This document shows positions 50,646 to 59,079 of a DNA stretch of 64,000 nt, in pieces. Each line of letters begins with the position of its first letter. The first letter of the stretch is position 1. Below the pieces are notes generated by a model. The model saw only the letters and a program-made list of their open reading frames with translations. It ran no database searches and was not told the DNA's origin. Made by a program: the position numbers and the translations under genes. Source of the stretch: Pseudomonas sp. R5-89-07 (GTDB lineage: Bacteria > Pseudomonadota > Gammaproteobacteria > Pseudomonadales > Pseudomonadaceae); NCBI RefSeq assembly GCF_003851685.1, contig NZ_CP027727.1:1984001-2048000 (forward strand), read 5' to 3'.

Positions 50646-51722
50646 TTACTTCATCTCTACGATGACCTGCTCGTTCCACAGCTGCGGCAGCTTCTTGGAC
50701 GTCGCTTCCCACGCATCGGCGTCCTTGATCGGCTGCGGGTTGGCCTTGGTGTATTGCTCGCTCGGGATCAGGTTCTTGGCGATGTCAGCCGGCAGTTTCA
50801 AGTCGGTTTCGGCGCGGATCGGGCGTGCATTGCCTTTGGCCAGGTTGATCTGGCCCGCGTCGCTGAAGATGTATTCGCGGGTCAGCTTGGCGGCGTTCGG
50901 GTGTTTGGCGTACTTGTTGATGATGGTGGTGTAGCCGGATTTCACCGAGCCATCGGAGGGGATCAGCACCACATAGTCATCCGGGTTGGCCATCTTGGCT
51001 TTGTAGCTCAGGCCGTTGAAGTCCCAGACGATACCCACTTCGACTTCGCCCTTTTCCATGGTGGCGATGGTCGGGTTGGACAGTGAGAGACGACCTTGCT
51101 GGGCGATCTTGGTGAAGAATTGCAGGCCCGGCGCGATATTCTTCTCGTCGCCTTTATTGGCGATGGCGGCTGCCAGCACGGCGTTGGAAGCCTGGGCCGC
51201 GGTGCTCACGTCACCCACCGAGACCTTGTACTTGCCGGTTTGCAGGTCGGCCCAGGTGGTGGGCACTTCGGAGCCGTGCAGCAGCTTCTTGTTCACGATA
51301 AACGCGATGGTGCCGGTGTAGGCCAGGGCCCAGTGGCCGTCTTTGTCTTTCGCCCAATCCGGCACCTGGGCCCAGGTGGACGGTTTGTAAGGCTGGGTCA
51401 CTTCCTGCTTCACCGCAATGGGGCCGAAAGCCGCGCCCACGTCGCCGATATCGGCGCTGGCATTGTCTTTTTCGGCTTTGAACTTGGCGATTTCCTGGGC
51501 CGAACTCATGTCGGTATCGATGTGCTTGAGGCCATAGGTCTTGGCCAGGTCTTCCCAGGTGCCTTTCCAGTTGGCCCAGTCATCGGGCATGCCGACGCTG
51601 TTCACGGCGCCCTCGGACTTGGCGGCGGCTTCCAGGGTTTTTAGATCGGTATCAGCGGCCATGGCTGCGGTGCACATGGCAATGGTCGAGCCTAACAGTG
51701 ATGCCAGGAAAAGCTGTTTCAT
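50646..51722 (-). CDS. Periplasmic binding protein of ABC importer
   Basis: 358 residues with a signal peptide (MKQLFLASLLGSTIAMCTAAMA-AD). It is an extracellular solute-binding protein of the iron/AEP/polyamine type, with PDDWANWKGTWEDLAKTYGL, AQEIAKFKAEKDNASADIGDV and the WDFNGLSYKAKMANPDDYV hinge. The promoter region has a TGGTCTAGGTCA operator-like site for the divergent UTRA regulator. The gene is the first of the transport operon and likely the most expressed. The ligand is unknown. Confidence 0.9.
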   Translation of the reverse strand: MKQLFLASLLGSTIAMCTAAMAADTDLKTLEAAAKSEGAVNSVGMPDDWANWKGTWEDLAKTYGLKHIDTDMSSAQEIAKFKAEKDNASADIGDVGAAFGPIAVKQEVTQPYKPSTWAQVPDWAKDKDGHWALAYTGTIAFIVNKKLLHGSEVPTTWADLQTGKYKVSVGDVSTAAQASNAVLAAAIANKGDEKNIAPGLQFFTKIAQQGRLSLSNPTIATMEKGEVEVGIVWDFNGLSYKAKMANPDDYVVLIPSDGSVKSGYTTIINKYAKHPNAAKLTREYIFSDAGQINLAKGNARPIRAETDLKLPADIAKNLIPSEQYTKANPQPIKDADAWEATSKKLPQLWNEQVIVEMK

Positions 51723-51775
51723 CCGAAGCTCCTATGGGCGTTTTCAACGCGGCTTTTTTATGCGGGCGGTGTGGT

Positions 51776-51787
51776 TGGTCTAGGTCA
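51776..51787. promoter_or_regulatory. Candidate UTRA-regulator operator at binding-protein promoter
   Basis: TGGTCTAGGTCA differs from the perfect palindrome TGGTCTAGACCA at two positions (AC to GT). That palindrome is the site type of HutC/DasR/PhnF regulators. It lies 54 bases upstream of the binding-protein start. Confidence 0.65.
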
Positions 51788-52044
51788 GAGCAATACCTGA
51801 GCCAATCTAGACGCGATGGATGACAGTTTCATGTCGATGTCGTTTTTGAAGCGCAGATGTCGTTCGGCGCAGACTGAGCGTAGACCATGCCCAAGTGCCC
51901 GTAGCACCGGGACTTGGCCGACGTATTGCAGGGTGTGCTGCACGAGGGCGGCGCGGCTGTCATCTGTCGGTCATCTGTACTGCCTAGGCTGGCGCAGTAG
52001 TGAGGTGGGGCGTTTATGCAGCTTTATGTGCACTTGAATGGTGC

Positions 52045-52056
52045 TGGTCTAGTCCA
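52045..52056. promoter_or_regulatory. Candidate UTRA-regulator operator at its own promoter
   Basis: TGGTCTAGTCCA, one base from TGGTCTAGACCA, 15 bases before the UTRA regulator start. It matches the site at 51776 in 10 of 12 bases, suggesting one regulator controls both promoters of this 348-base divergent region. Confidence 0.65.
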
Positions 52057-52070
52057 GATAGGTAACGTTG

Positions 52071-52784
52071 ATGCGTGATGAGGCAATCAAAGCGGTAACC
52101 TCCATCGGGCTGGCGCTGCAGGAGCAGATCGACCATGGCTTGTTGCCGCCGGCCAGCAAGCTGCCTGCCGAGCGCAAACTCAGCGAGTTGTTTGGTACCA
52201 CTCGGATTACCGTGCGGGAAGCCTTGTTACAGCTCGAGTCCCAGGGACAGATCTATCGCGAGGAGCGCCGAGGCTGGTTCGTCTCGCCGCCTCGGTTGGC
52301 CTACAACCTGATGCAGCGCAGCCACTTTCACGCGATGGTCAGTGATCAGGGGCGGGTTGCATCGACCCAGGTGATTTCCGCGCGCCTGCAGCCGGCGTCG
52401 GCGGCGGTGTGTGCCTGGTTACAGCTGCCGGCGCTGTCCAGCGTGATCCAGATTTGCCGTGGGCGGCGGATCGATGGGCGGCTGGTGCTGTACGTCGAGC
52501 ACTACCTGAACCCCCAGTATTTTCCAGAGATTCTGGCGTGCGACCTGAATCAGTCGATGACCGAACTGTATGCGCGCAAGTACGACTTGCACTATGGGCG
52601 GGTGCGTTTCGAGATCGTACCGACCTCACTGCCGGTGGAAGCCGCCGCTGCGTTGCGCGTATCAGCGGGCAGCCCGGGCTTGCGGATCGCCCGGGTCAAT
52701 TATGACCAGCACCAGCGCTTGATCGACTGCGACCTGGAGTTCTGGCGGCATGATGCGATTCATGTGGGCGTGGACGTGGTTTGA
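52071..52784 (+). CDS. GntR/HutC-family regulator with UTRA domain
   Basis: 237 residues from the ATG giving MRDEAIKAVTSIGLALQEQ; a TTG one codon earlier also reads in frame. The winged helix (about 8-75) is PASKLPAERKLSELFGTTRITVREALLQLESQGQIYREERRGWFV. The UTRA ligand domain (about 95-235) follows. It is divergent from the ABC importer/phosphatase operon and is its likely repressor, through the two TGGTCTAG sites. PhnR and PhnF are relatives that control phosphonate or phosphate genes. Confidence 0.9.
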   Translation: MRDEAIKAVTSIGLALQEQIDHGLLPPASKLPAERKLSELFGTTRITVREALLQLESQGQIYREERRGWFVSPPRLAYNLMQRSHFHAMVSDQGRVASTQVISARLQPASAAVCAWLQLPALSSVIQICRGRRIDGRLVLYVEHYLNPQYFPEILACDLNQSMTELYARKYDLHYGRVRFEIVPTSLPVEAAAALRVSAGSPGLRIARVNYDQHQRLIDCDLEFWRHDAIHVGVDVV

Positions 52785-52799
52785 GGCTAGGCGAGAGAC

Positions 52800-53762
52800 T
52801 TAAGGCGTGAGTGCCTTGATCACTTGATCCACATTGGTTTCCAGCTCCGTCACCGGATCGGCACCGTCGACATTCAACACCACCAGCTGTGAACCCCCCG
52901 CGGTGACTGCAGCCTTCACTGCGTCACTCGGCTGACGATGGTGCAGGACCACGGCGACATCGTTGTCCTTCAGGTCGGCGCTGAGTTTTTGCAGCGCCTC
53001 GGGCGTCCAGTCGGCGTCTGGCCGCGCATCGTTGCCCAGCACCTCCAGGTTCAAACCGCTGACCAGATAGGCGAAGTGATCACTCAGGCTCACAACCGTC
53101 AGGTTCTCGGCCTTGGCCAGGCGTGCTTCGCTGTCGGCGGCAAGTTTGAGCAGGCGCTGTTTGAGCGCGGCCAGGTTGGCGTCGATCTGCGGTTTGGCGC
53201 CCGGTGCCAGTCGGCTCAGATCGGCTGCCAGCACATCGGCCATGCGCCCCATATTGTTGCTCGACTGCCACGGTTGGCTGTTCAAGCCATCACTCACGCC
53301 CGGCTGCACTGCGATACCCGGCAAGCCGCCGTCCACCGGGCGCGCGGCGTCGACTTCGACAATGCGGATATTGCTGCGCCGCGCCACGGGGTAGAGCGGG
53401 TCATCCGCCCACAGCGAGCGCAAGCCGATCGCGGCGTCCGCATCCCGGGCCAGTTGGCTCAGCGCCGGCGCGCCGCGCCCAGTGAAATAGGACACTTGCC
53501 GCGAACCGGGCAGGTTGGCCGGCGCCGCGCGTTCGAGCTGCACATCGCAGCCCTTGAGCAACACTTCGGCGAGGCCGTAGGTGATCGGCAACGAGGCCAG
53601 CACCTTGACCGGTTTTACCGCGTGGGCCTTGCTCAGCGCCGCATGGCCAAGGCCATGGTTGGCGACGAAGTCCCTGGTTTGAAAGCCATCCACGGCGGCG
53701 AGGGCCGACGTGCTGATCAAGCAGGCAATGGTTAGGGCCAGTGGGCGAAAGTCAGCGCACAT
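52800..53762 (-). CDS. fpvF: FpvF-like periplasmic binding protein
   Basis: 320 residues from the Met giving MCADFRPLALTIACLISTSALA, with a signal peptide ending near ALA-AV. It is a ZnuA-type cluster A-I binding protein (LASLPITYGLAEVLLKGCDV; late VAVVLHHRQPSDAVKAAVTAGGSQ). Last gene of the fpv operon; it starts in a TAATG overlap with fpvE. In P. aeruginosa FpvF is reported to bind pyoverdine and ferripyoverdine in the periplasm. The identification rests on operon order and family, not on an alignment. Confidence 0.85.
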   Translation of the reverse strand: MCADFRPLALTIACLISTSALAAVDGFQTRDFVANHGLGHAALSKAHAVKPVKVLASLPITYGLAEVLLKGCDVQLERAAPANLPGSRQVSYFTGRGAPALSQLARDADAAIGLRSLWADDPLYPVARRSNIRIVEVDAARPVDGGLPGIAVQPGVSDGLNSQPWQSSNNMGRMADVLAADLSRLAPGAKPQIDANLAALKQRLLKLAADSEARLAKAENLTVVSLSDHFAYLVSGLNLEVLGNDARPDADWTPEALQKLSADLKDNDVAVVLHHRQPSDAVKAAVTAGGSQLVVLNVDGADPVTELETNVDQVIKALTP

Positions 53763-54661
53763 TATCCAAGATTCCCTTTGAGGCTGGGCACCGTACCGCG
53801 GGCGATTGCCGCGAGGGCGAAGGCAATGCCGGCGACCAGAATAATCGCGGCGCCGGACGGAACAGGCAGGTCGAAGATGATCGGCAGCAGGATGCCGCAT
53901 AGGGTGCTAATGGTCGCAATCGCCACCGAAACCCAGAAGAACCCTTTGAGCGACTGGCTCAGCAGCCGCGCCGCCGCCGCCGGAATCACCAGCAGCGCAC
54001 CGACCAGGATGGCGCCGATCACCTTGACCGCCGCGACGGTGATCAGCGTCACCAGAATCACGAACAGATAGTCCAGGGTCTTCACCGCCACCCCGCGCAC
54101 CGCCGCCAACTGCGGGTTGAAGCTGGCGAGCATGATGCGGTTGTACAGCGGCAGCGCCAGGGCCATCACCAGTGAGCCGACCACCGCCAGCACCAGCAAG
54201 TCGTTGCCGTTGACCGTCAACACCGAACCAAACAGGACGTTTTCCAGGATGTGCACATTGATCTTGCCGGCCAGGATCAGCAGCAGGCTCGCACCCAGTG
54301 CCAGGGACACCGACAGGAACACACCGATCAGCGTATCCGGCGCCAGGCCGGTACGGTTGCGCAGGTAATTGAGCAGGATGCCGAACAGCAGGCAGTAGCC
54401 GAACAGGCTGCCGTAGGGGCCGGTATAGGGTTCGCCCAGTAGAATGCCCACGGCGACGCCGGTCAGCGCGGCATGGCCGACCGCTTCGGAGAAAAACGCG
54501 AAGCGCTTGACCACCACCAGCGTGCCCAGCCCGCCCAGCACCGGGCCAATCAACAAGCCGGCGAGCAGGGCATTAACCACAAAGCCGTAGGCCAGTGCCT
54601 CGGGCAGATAACCGGACGAGGCCCAGCCCTGGACCAACAGGCGAAACGCTTCATAATTCAT
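53762..54661 (-). CDS. fpvE: FpvE-like ABC permease (ZnuB family)
   Basis: 299 residues from the Met giving MNYEAFRLLVQGWASSGYL; a much longer frame is not needed. Eight to nine membrane helices of the ZnuB/MntB type (ABC-3) are predicted, with a loop AAARLLSQSLKGFFWVSVA. It forms the membrane channel with FpvD. Stop and start overlap on both sides (four bases with fpvD, one with fpvF). Confidence 0.9.
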   Translation of the reverse strand: MNYEAFRLLVQGWASSGYLPEALAYGFVVNALLAGLLIGPVLGGLGTLVVVKRFAFFSEAVGHAALTGVAVGILLGEPYTGPYGSLFGYCLLFGILLNYLRNRTGLAPDTLIGVFLSVSLALGASLLLILAGKINVHILENVLFGSVLTVNGNDLLVLAVVGSLVMALALPLYNRIMLASFNPQLAAVRGVAVKTLDYLFVILVTLITVAAVKVIGAILVGALLVIPAAAARLLSQSLKGFFWVSVAIATISTLCGILLPIIFDLPVPSGAAIILVAGIAFALAAIARGTVPSLKGNLG

Positions 54662-55401
54662 TGCGCCAGGCTCCGAGGGTGAGTGGAGAAGAGGGTCAGC
54701 AGGCGGTCGGGGGTGAGTGCCTGTTTCGGCGTGGCGTCGAACAGTACGCGGCGGTTCAGGCCGGTCACGTGGTCGGCCAGGCGAGCGACGGCTTCCAGGT
54801 CGTGCTCGATCCACAGCACGGTAATTCCGGCCAGGCGCCAGTCATTGAGCAGCCGCTCGAACACCTGGATGCCGGCCTCATCAAGGGCCGACATCGGCTC
54901 ATCCAGCACCAGCAATTGCGGCGCGGGAATCAGGCCCTGGGCCAGCAACACGCGCTGGCGCTCACCGCCCGACAGCGCCCCCATACGACGTTTGCGCTTG
55001 TCCTGCATGCCGACCCGCTCCAGCGCCTCGCCAATCACGCCGGCGTAGTGCCGGGACAGGCCGAGAAATGCCGGCCGTCGCTGGCACATGGCGGCCATGA
55101 AATCATCCACGGTCATCGGCAAACCCCGATCGAACTCCAGGGCCTGGGGTACATAGCCAATGGTGCCGGGCGTGGTCGGCCACTCCAGGCTCAACCGGCC
55201 CTGGTGCGGTGTTTGCCCGAGCAGGGTCTTGATCAGCGAGCTTTTGCCACCGCCATTCGGGCCGACCAGCGCATGAATACTGCCGGGGCGTACCTGGAAG
55301 CTCACCCCATCGAGAATTACGGTGCGGCCCAGGGTCAGCGAGACCTGGGTAAAGTCGAGGGTCGGGCCACAGGCCACGGTCAGTTGCTGCGCCGCCGTCA
55401 T
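54658..55401 (-). CDS. fpvD: FpvD-like ABC ATPase (ZnuC family)
   Basis: 247 residues. Walker A is GPNGGGKSS, the signature is LSGGERQRVLLAQGL, Walker B is LLVLDEPMSALD, followed by LWIEHDLEAVAR. It is the ATPase of the FpvC-DEF transporter. It overlaps fpvC and fpvE by four bases on each side. Confidence 0.92.
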   Translation of the reverse strand: MTAAQQLTVACGPTLDFTQVSLTLGRTVILDGVSFQVRPGSIHALVGPNGGGKSSLIKTLLGQTPHQGRLSLEWPTTPGTIGYVPQALEFDRGLPMTVDDFMAAMCQRRPAFLGLSRHYAGVIGEALERVGMQDKRKRRMGALSGGERQRVLLAQGLIPAPQLLVLDEPMSALDEAGIQVFERLLNDWRLAGITVLWIEHDLEAVARLADHVTGLNRRVLFDATPKQALTPDRLLTLFSTHPRSLAQ

Positions 55402-56318
55402 GTTCCCGACTCCTGGATCGCGCGCACCACGGTATTGAGGTTGCCGGTCATCTCCACCTCATACTTTTGCGCGCTGTATTCGCCGTAGGAAATATGCGAC
55501 AGCGGGTACAGCTTGACCCCGGATTCACGTTGGATCGTATCGACATAGGTGGACGGGAAATCCATTTCCGAGAAGATCACTTTCACGTCCAGGGCGCGCA
55601 GCTCATCGATGGTTTTCTTCAGCTGGCTGGGGCTGGGTTCGATGCCGTGGGCCGGTTCGACCACGGCGGTGACTTCCAGGCCGAACTCGCGCAGCAGGTA
55701 GTCGTAAGCCGCGTGCACCGTGGCCACGCGCAGGTCCGGGTTGGGCGCGCTGGTCAGCTTGGCCAGAGCATCGGCGCGCATCTGGCGCAGGCGCTTGCCG
55801 TAAGCGCGGGCGTTCTGGGTGTAGGCGCGGGCGTTGTCCGGGTCGAGCTTGCCCAGCTCGCGGGCGATGTTGTTGACCTGGGCAATCGACGCACTGATCG
55901 ACAGGAACGTGTGCGGGTTGACCACCTTGCCCGCACCGCGCGCGGCATTGCCGGTGGCGGCCAGCAGGGGCACGTTCTGGTTGGCTTCGATCACCGGGAT
56001 GTCCGGGCGCTCGCTGGTGGCGATCATGCGGTCGGCGAAGTCGTCATGGCCGACGCCGTTGAGCACGATCACGTCCAGGGTGCTGATGCGCTTGATATCT
56101 TCGGCGCGCGGCTCGTAGGCATGGGGGTTGAACCCGGCCGGAATCAGCGGCACCACGTCGGCCTTGTCGCCGACGATGTTGGCCACATAGCTGTAGTAAG
56201 GGTGCAAGGTGATGCCGATGCGCAGGCGTTTACCCGCCTCGGCGTTCGCCAGGGGAGCGAGCATCAGGCTGAACAGGCCAATCAGCAACAGGCGCAACAG
56301 GGGAGATGAAATGGACAT
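55398..56318 (-). CDS. fpvC: FpvC-like periplasmic metal-binding protein
   Basis: 306 residues from the Met giving MSISSPLLRLLLIGLFSLML, with a signal peptide ending near ANA-EA. A ZnuA/TroA-type fold is seen: LHPYYSYVANIVGDKADVVPLIPAGFNPHAYEPRAEDI, VVNPHTFLSIS and VVEPAHGIEPSPSQLKKTIDEL. These supply His ligands for a metal ion. FpvC binds the iron freed from pyoverdine in P. aeruginosa. With FpvF it gives the transporter two binding proteins. The cysteine-free start and order support the name. Confidence 0.88.
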   Translation of the reverse strand: MSISSPLLRLLLIGLFSLMLAPLANAEAGKRLRIGITLHPYYSYVANIVGDKADVVPLIPAGFNPHAYEPRAEDIKRISTLDVIVLNGVGHDDFADRMIATSERPDIPVIEANQNVPLLAATGNAARGAGKVVNPHTFLSISASIAQVNNIARELGKLDPDNARAYTQNARAYGKRLRQMRADALAKLTSAPNPDLRVATVHAAYDYLLREFGLEVTAVVEPAHGIEPSPSQLKKTIDELRALDVKVIFSEMDFPSTYVDTIQRESGVKLYPLSHISYGEYSAQKYEVEMTGNLNTVVRAIQESGT

Positions 56319-56337
56319 GGGCAATCGGTCTTCTCGT

Positions 56338-56898
56338 TCAGTGGCGGTGCTGGCGCGTGACGCCAGCATCGAATTGCGCGACCACTTGCTGCCAGCCGGC
56401 GGCGATCAGCGCCTGGTCAGAAAGGTCCGCGGGGGCGGCCAGGTCTTTGCCACGGTTGAGCCAGATATCCGGCTCGGTGCCGTGCACGCGCATCAACAGC
56501 GAGCCGCTGGTGCTTGTTGCCTGGCTCAGCCCCAGGTAGGTCGCGGGGGCGAGCAGCTGCCAGCGATGATCGCCACGGCTGACGGAGCTGGCGTCCTGGG
56601 CGAACGGCGCAAAGCCTTCTTCTGCCAGCTGGTCCGGCGTCGGCAGGGCGCGCTGCTCCTGCTGCAGTAGATGAATTTCATCCAGGGTCACCCGCAGGTC
56701 GGCGTAGAGGCCTTGTTCGGCGGCGCTCAGGTCGCGTCGCGCATCCAACTGGTGGCTGGGCAGCGCCGCCACTTCCTGGGTTTCACCGTGCAAGGCAACC
56801 ACCGTTCCCGCCACCGCAAGGATGATCAGGCACAGCAACAACACATAGAGGGTTTCATGACCCGCGCCGGCCGGGCGCACGACGTTTACGGTACTCAT
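56338..56898 (-). CDS. fpvK: FpvK-like inner-membrane protein (DUF6162-type)
   Basis: 186 residues from the Met giving MSTVNVVRPAGAGHETLYVLL. One membrane helix (about 15-40), then a periplasmic part with WQLLAPATYLGLSQA and a histidine-rich C-terminus (TRQHRH). In the P. aeruginosa fpv operon it is the fourth gene and acts with FpvG, FpvH and FpvJ in ferripyoverdine reduction. Order and size agree with FpvK. It overlaps fpvJ by four bases. Confidence 0.85.
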   Translation of the reverse strand: MSTVNVVRPAGAGHETLYVLLLCLIILAVAGTVVALHGETQEVAALPSHQLDARRDLSAAEQGLYADLRVTLDEIHLLQQEQRALPTPDQLAEEGFAPFAQDASSVSRGDHRWQLLAPATYLGLSQATSTSGSLLMRVHGTEPDIWLNRGKDLAAPADLSDQALIAAGWQQVVAQFDAGVTRQHRH

Positions 56899-57224
56899 TG
56901 CGCCTGGATATCCGCTTGGTCGATTTCCACCACGTGACCGGGGCCGGCATCGAACAGTACATAGAATTCGGACGCCGGTTTCTTGAAGGTCAGGGTCGAA
57001 TCGGCACCAAGCTTGCCCGGCACCAGGATGGTTTCGTCGTAGCCGATCACATCCAGGGTCACCCCCGGCGCGCCGCTGCCGTCGGAGAAGCCGCCTTTGC
57101 ACTGGATCTGCTCGCCGGCGATTTCCTTGCATTCGCACATCGGGTTGTGGGCGAGGGCGACGTGACTGAAACCGACACCGAGCAATAGCACGCAACCGGC
57201 GCGCGTCAGGCGTTTGAACATCAT
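56895..57224 (-). CDS. fpvJ: FpvJ-like small periplasmic protein
   Basis: 109 residues from the first of two adjacent Met codons, with AAGGAG seven bases upstream. A signal peptide ends near VALA-HN. The mature part opens with the CxC pair of MCECKE and has a third Cys in IQCKGGF, which suggests a metal or thiol role. In the fpv operon FpvJ assists the FpvG reductase. It is the third gene here and overlaps the neighbours. Confidence 0.85.
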   Translation of the reverse strand: MMFKRLTRAGCVLLLGVGFSHVALAHNPMCECKEIAGEQIQCKGGFSDGSGAPGVTLDVIGYDETILVPGKLGADSTLTFKKPASEFYVLFDAGPGHVVEIDQADIQAQ

Positions 57225-57757
57225 GGTTTGACTCCTTGCTTGTTCAGCCAGGCAATGGTGGCAGGCGAGGCCTGGCTCAGCGGAATGGAACCCTGGTGCA
57301 TGCTGCCGTCCCAGCCTTCCATGGTGACCCACAGTTCGGCGTCGGGCGGCGTGCGCTCCGGCACCGGCAGCACGGCGCCCATGCGGTAGGGCGTGCCAAA
57401 GAAAATCACCCCGGCGGCCCGCAGGCTGCGGGGTTTGCCGATGCGCAGGTAAGTGGCCTTGACCTGTTCGGCGCAGGCGGCGCACAGGGCGGCGTTAAAG
57501 GCTTTCATCGGGCCGGCCGGGTCCGGGCTTGGGCCTTCGTTGCGAAACTCCGCGAGGGTCAGGCTCCAGGGGCCGACCTGGACGTCCCCGGCGACCCGCT
57601 CGCCGATCCCGGCATCGCCGCGAAACAGTGCGGCATCGGCAAAATATTTGGGCATGAATCCCAGCGGCACCAGCACCAGCAGAATGTTGAGATGGAAACG
57701 CCACTTCAGCCACCAGGCCCGCAGGGGTGAAGAGGGTTGGGTCGCGACCTTGCTCAT
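57221..57757 (-). CDS. fpvH: FpvH-like inner-membrane protein
   Basis: 178 residues. One N-terminal membrane helix (about 20-40, RFHLNILLVLVPLGFMP) and a periplasmic domain with CAACAEQVK, a CxxC pair. It belongs to the fpvGHJK set. It begins one base inside fpvG's stop. Confidence 0.85.
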   Translation of the reverse strand: MSKVATQPSSPLRAWWLKWRFHLNILLVLVPLGFMPKYFADAALFRGDAGIGERVAGDVQVGPWSLTLAEFRNEGPSPDPAGPMKAFNAALCAACAEQVKATYLRIGKPRSLRAAGVIFFGTPYRMGAVLPVPERTPPDAELWVTMEGWDGSMHQGSIPLSQASPATIAWLNKQGVKP

Positions 57758-58956
57758 CAGTGCGTCTCCGAGGTTTCAGCCTGCAGGGCCGGGAGGGGTA
57801 CCGGCGTGCGCTGGGTCTTGGCCTCGCGCTTGAGGGCGTTGAGCGTGGCCAGGGCGGTGCGCTTGGTCCAGATCAGCAAGCCGCTCAACACCATCATGCT
57901 CAGCACCAGGCCGAAGAAGGCCCAGATCAGCTTGATCCACAGGCCGCCAAAGTCACCGGTGTGCAGTGGGCGCATGGACTCGGTGACGAACTCCAGGGGG
58001 GTGCGATCGGACAGCAGGTGCGAAACAGCGATTTCACCGCTGTAGGGGTTCAGTTGTGCGGTCTGGAACATCAGCGGGTACCAGCCGCGCCCGCCGATCT
58101 GCAGGTGGCTGTAGGCATTGAGCGGCAGGAACGCAAACGTGGCCTCCAGCCCCGGAATGCGCTGGGTGGCGATCTTGATTGCTTCGTCCAGGCTGATCAT
58201 TGGGGCCGGCACGCCGGGTGCGGACAGCGGCACCTTCTCCCGGGCAATCACCGGCACGATGGGCTCGCTGGAGATGGAGATCTGATTGTCGGCCAGCGTC
58301 GCCTCGATCAGGAACCAGGTGCCGGTGATGGAAATGACGGCGATGAACCAGATCGACCAGATACCGCTCAGGCGGTGGAAGTCACCCCAGAAGATGCGTG
58401 CGCCGTGGCGGATGCGCAGGGTGGGGCGCAGGAAACCTTTCCAGAAACGCTTGTACACCACCAGCCCGGTAATCAACGAAGCCAGCAGGGGCAGGCCGAG
58501 CAGTGACACCAGGTACCAGCCCCAGCTGTAACCGTTGGTGAATGGCACCAGCCACCAGCCGTGCAGGGCGCGGGTAAATTGCTGGAAGTCGAACGACGGG
58601 CTGATGCCCTGGAGGGCGCCCGTGTAGGGGTTGGCATAGGCCTCGACCGAACGCCCGTCCGGATAGCTGAGGCCGACCGTCAATGCGAAGTGTGATTCGT
58701 CTGGGCGGATGATCGAGCGCACGATGACCTGGGGCTCGTCACGCTGGATGGCGGCGATTACCTGGTCGAAGCTCAGCGGCTGGGCATCATCCGACGGCTT
58801 GCTCGCGCGGATATCCGGGTTGGCGAGCCAGACGATTTCCTGGCTGACCACCGCCAGGGTGCCAGTGACGCAGACGATCAGTACAAAGAACCAGATGGGC
58901 AGTGCCAGCCAGCTGTGTACGAGAAACCAGAGTTTTGAGCGTGACTTCTTCGACAT
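57757..58956 (-). CDS. fpvG: FpvG-like PepSY membrane reductase
   Basis: 399 residues. Four membrane helices (about 13-36, 145-170, 190-215 and 340-365) and PepSY domains in the periplasmic loop (SFDQVIAAIQRDEPQVIVRS and YANPYTGALQGISP). Conserved His residues near FHRLSG and RPLHTGDFGG would bind haem. FpvG reduces Fe(III) in ferripyoverdine in the periplasm, releasing iron to FpvC. First gene of the eight-gene fpv operon. A Fur-like site about 95-110 bases upstream fits iron control. Confidence 0.9.
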   Translation of the reverse strand: MSKKSRSKLWFLVHSWLALPIWFFVLIVCVTGTLAVVSQEIVWLANPDIRASKPSDDAQPLSFDQVIAAIQRDEPQVIVRSIIRPDESHFALTVGLSYPDGRSVEAYANPYTGALQGISPSFDFQQFTRALHGWWLVPFTNGYSWGWYLVSLLGLPLLASLITGLVVYKRFWKGFLRPTLRIRHGARIFWGDFHRLSGIWSIWFIAVISITGTWFLIEATLADNQISISSEPIVPVIAREKVPLSAPGVPAPMISLDEAIKIATQRIPGLEATFAFLPLNAYSHLQIGGRGWYPLMFQTAQLNPYSGEIAVSHLLSDRTPLEFVTESMRPLHTGDFGGLWIKLIWAFFGLVLSMMVLSGLLIWTKRTALATLNALKREAKTQRTPVPLPALQAETSETH

Positions 58957-59049
58957 GTGGATGAGGGTCTTGATCGGAGGGGCGATGAAAGCCCGGAAAA
59001 GGCCAGTCGTAGCTTTTGCTGACGCGACGGGCTGTATCTAAGTTAAGAC

Positions 59050-59068
59050 GAATGAGAATGAGAAATTC
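59050..59068. promoter_or_regulatory. Candidate Fur box upstream of fpvG
   Basis: GAATGAGAATGAGAAATTC matches the 7-1-7 pattern of Pseudomonas Fur sites (AATGAGAAT repeats). It lies upstream of fpvG, the first gene of an iron-acquisition operon known to be iron-repressed in P. aeruginosa. It also overlaps the ribosome-site region of the small plus-strand frame at 59080. Confidence 0.5.
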
Positions 59069-59079
59069 CTAAGGGGAAA

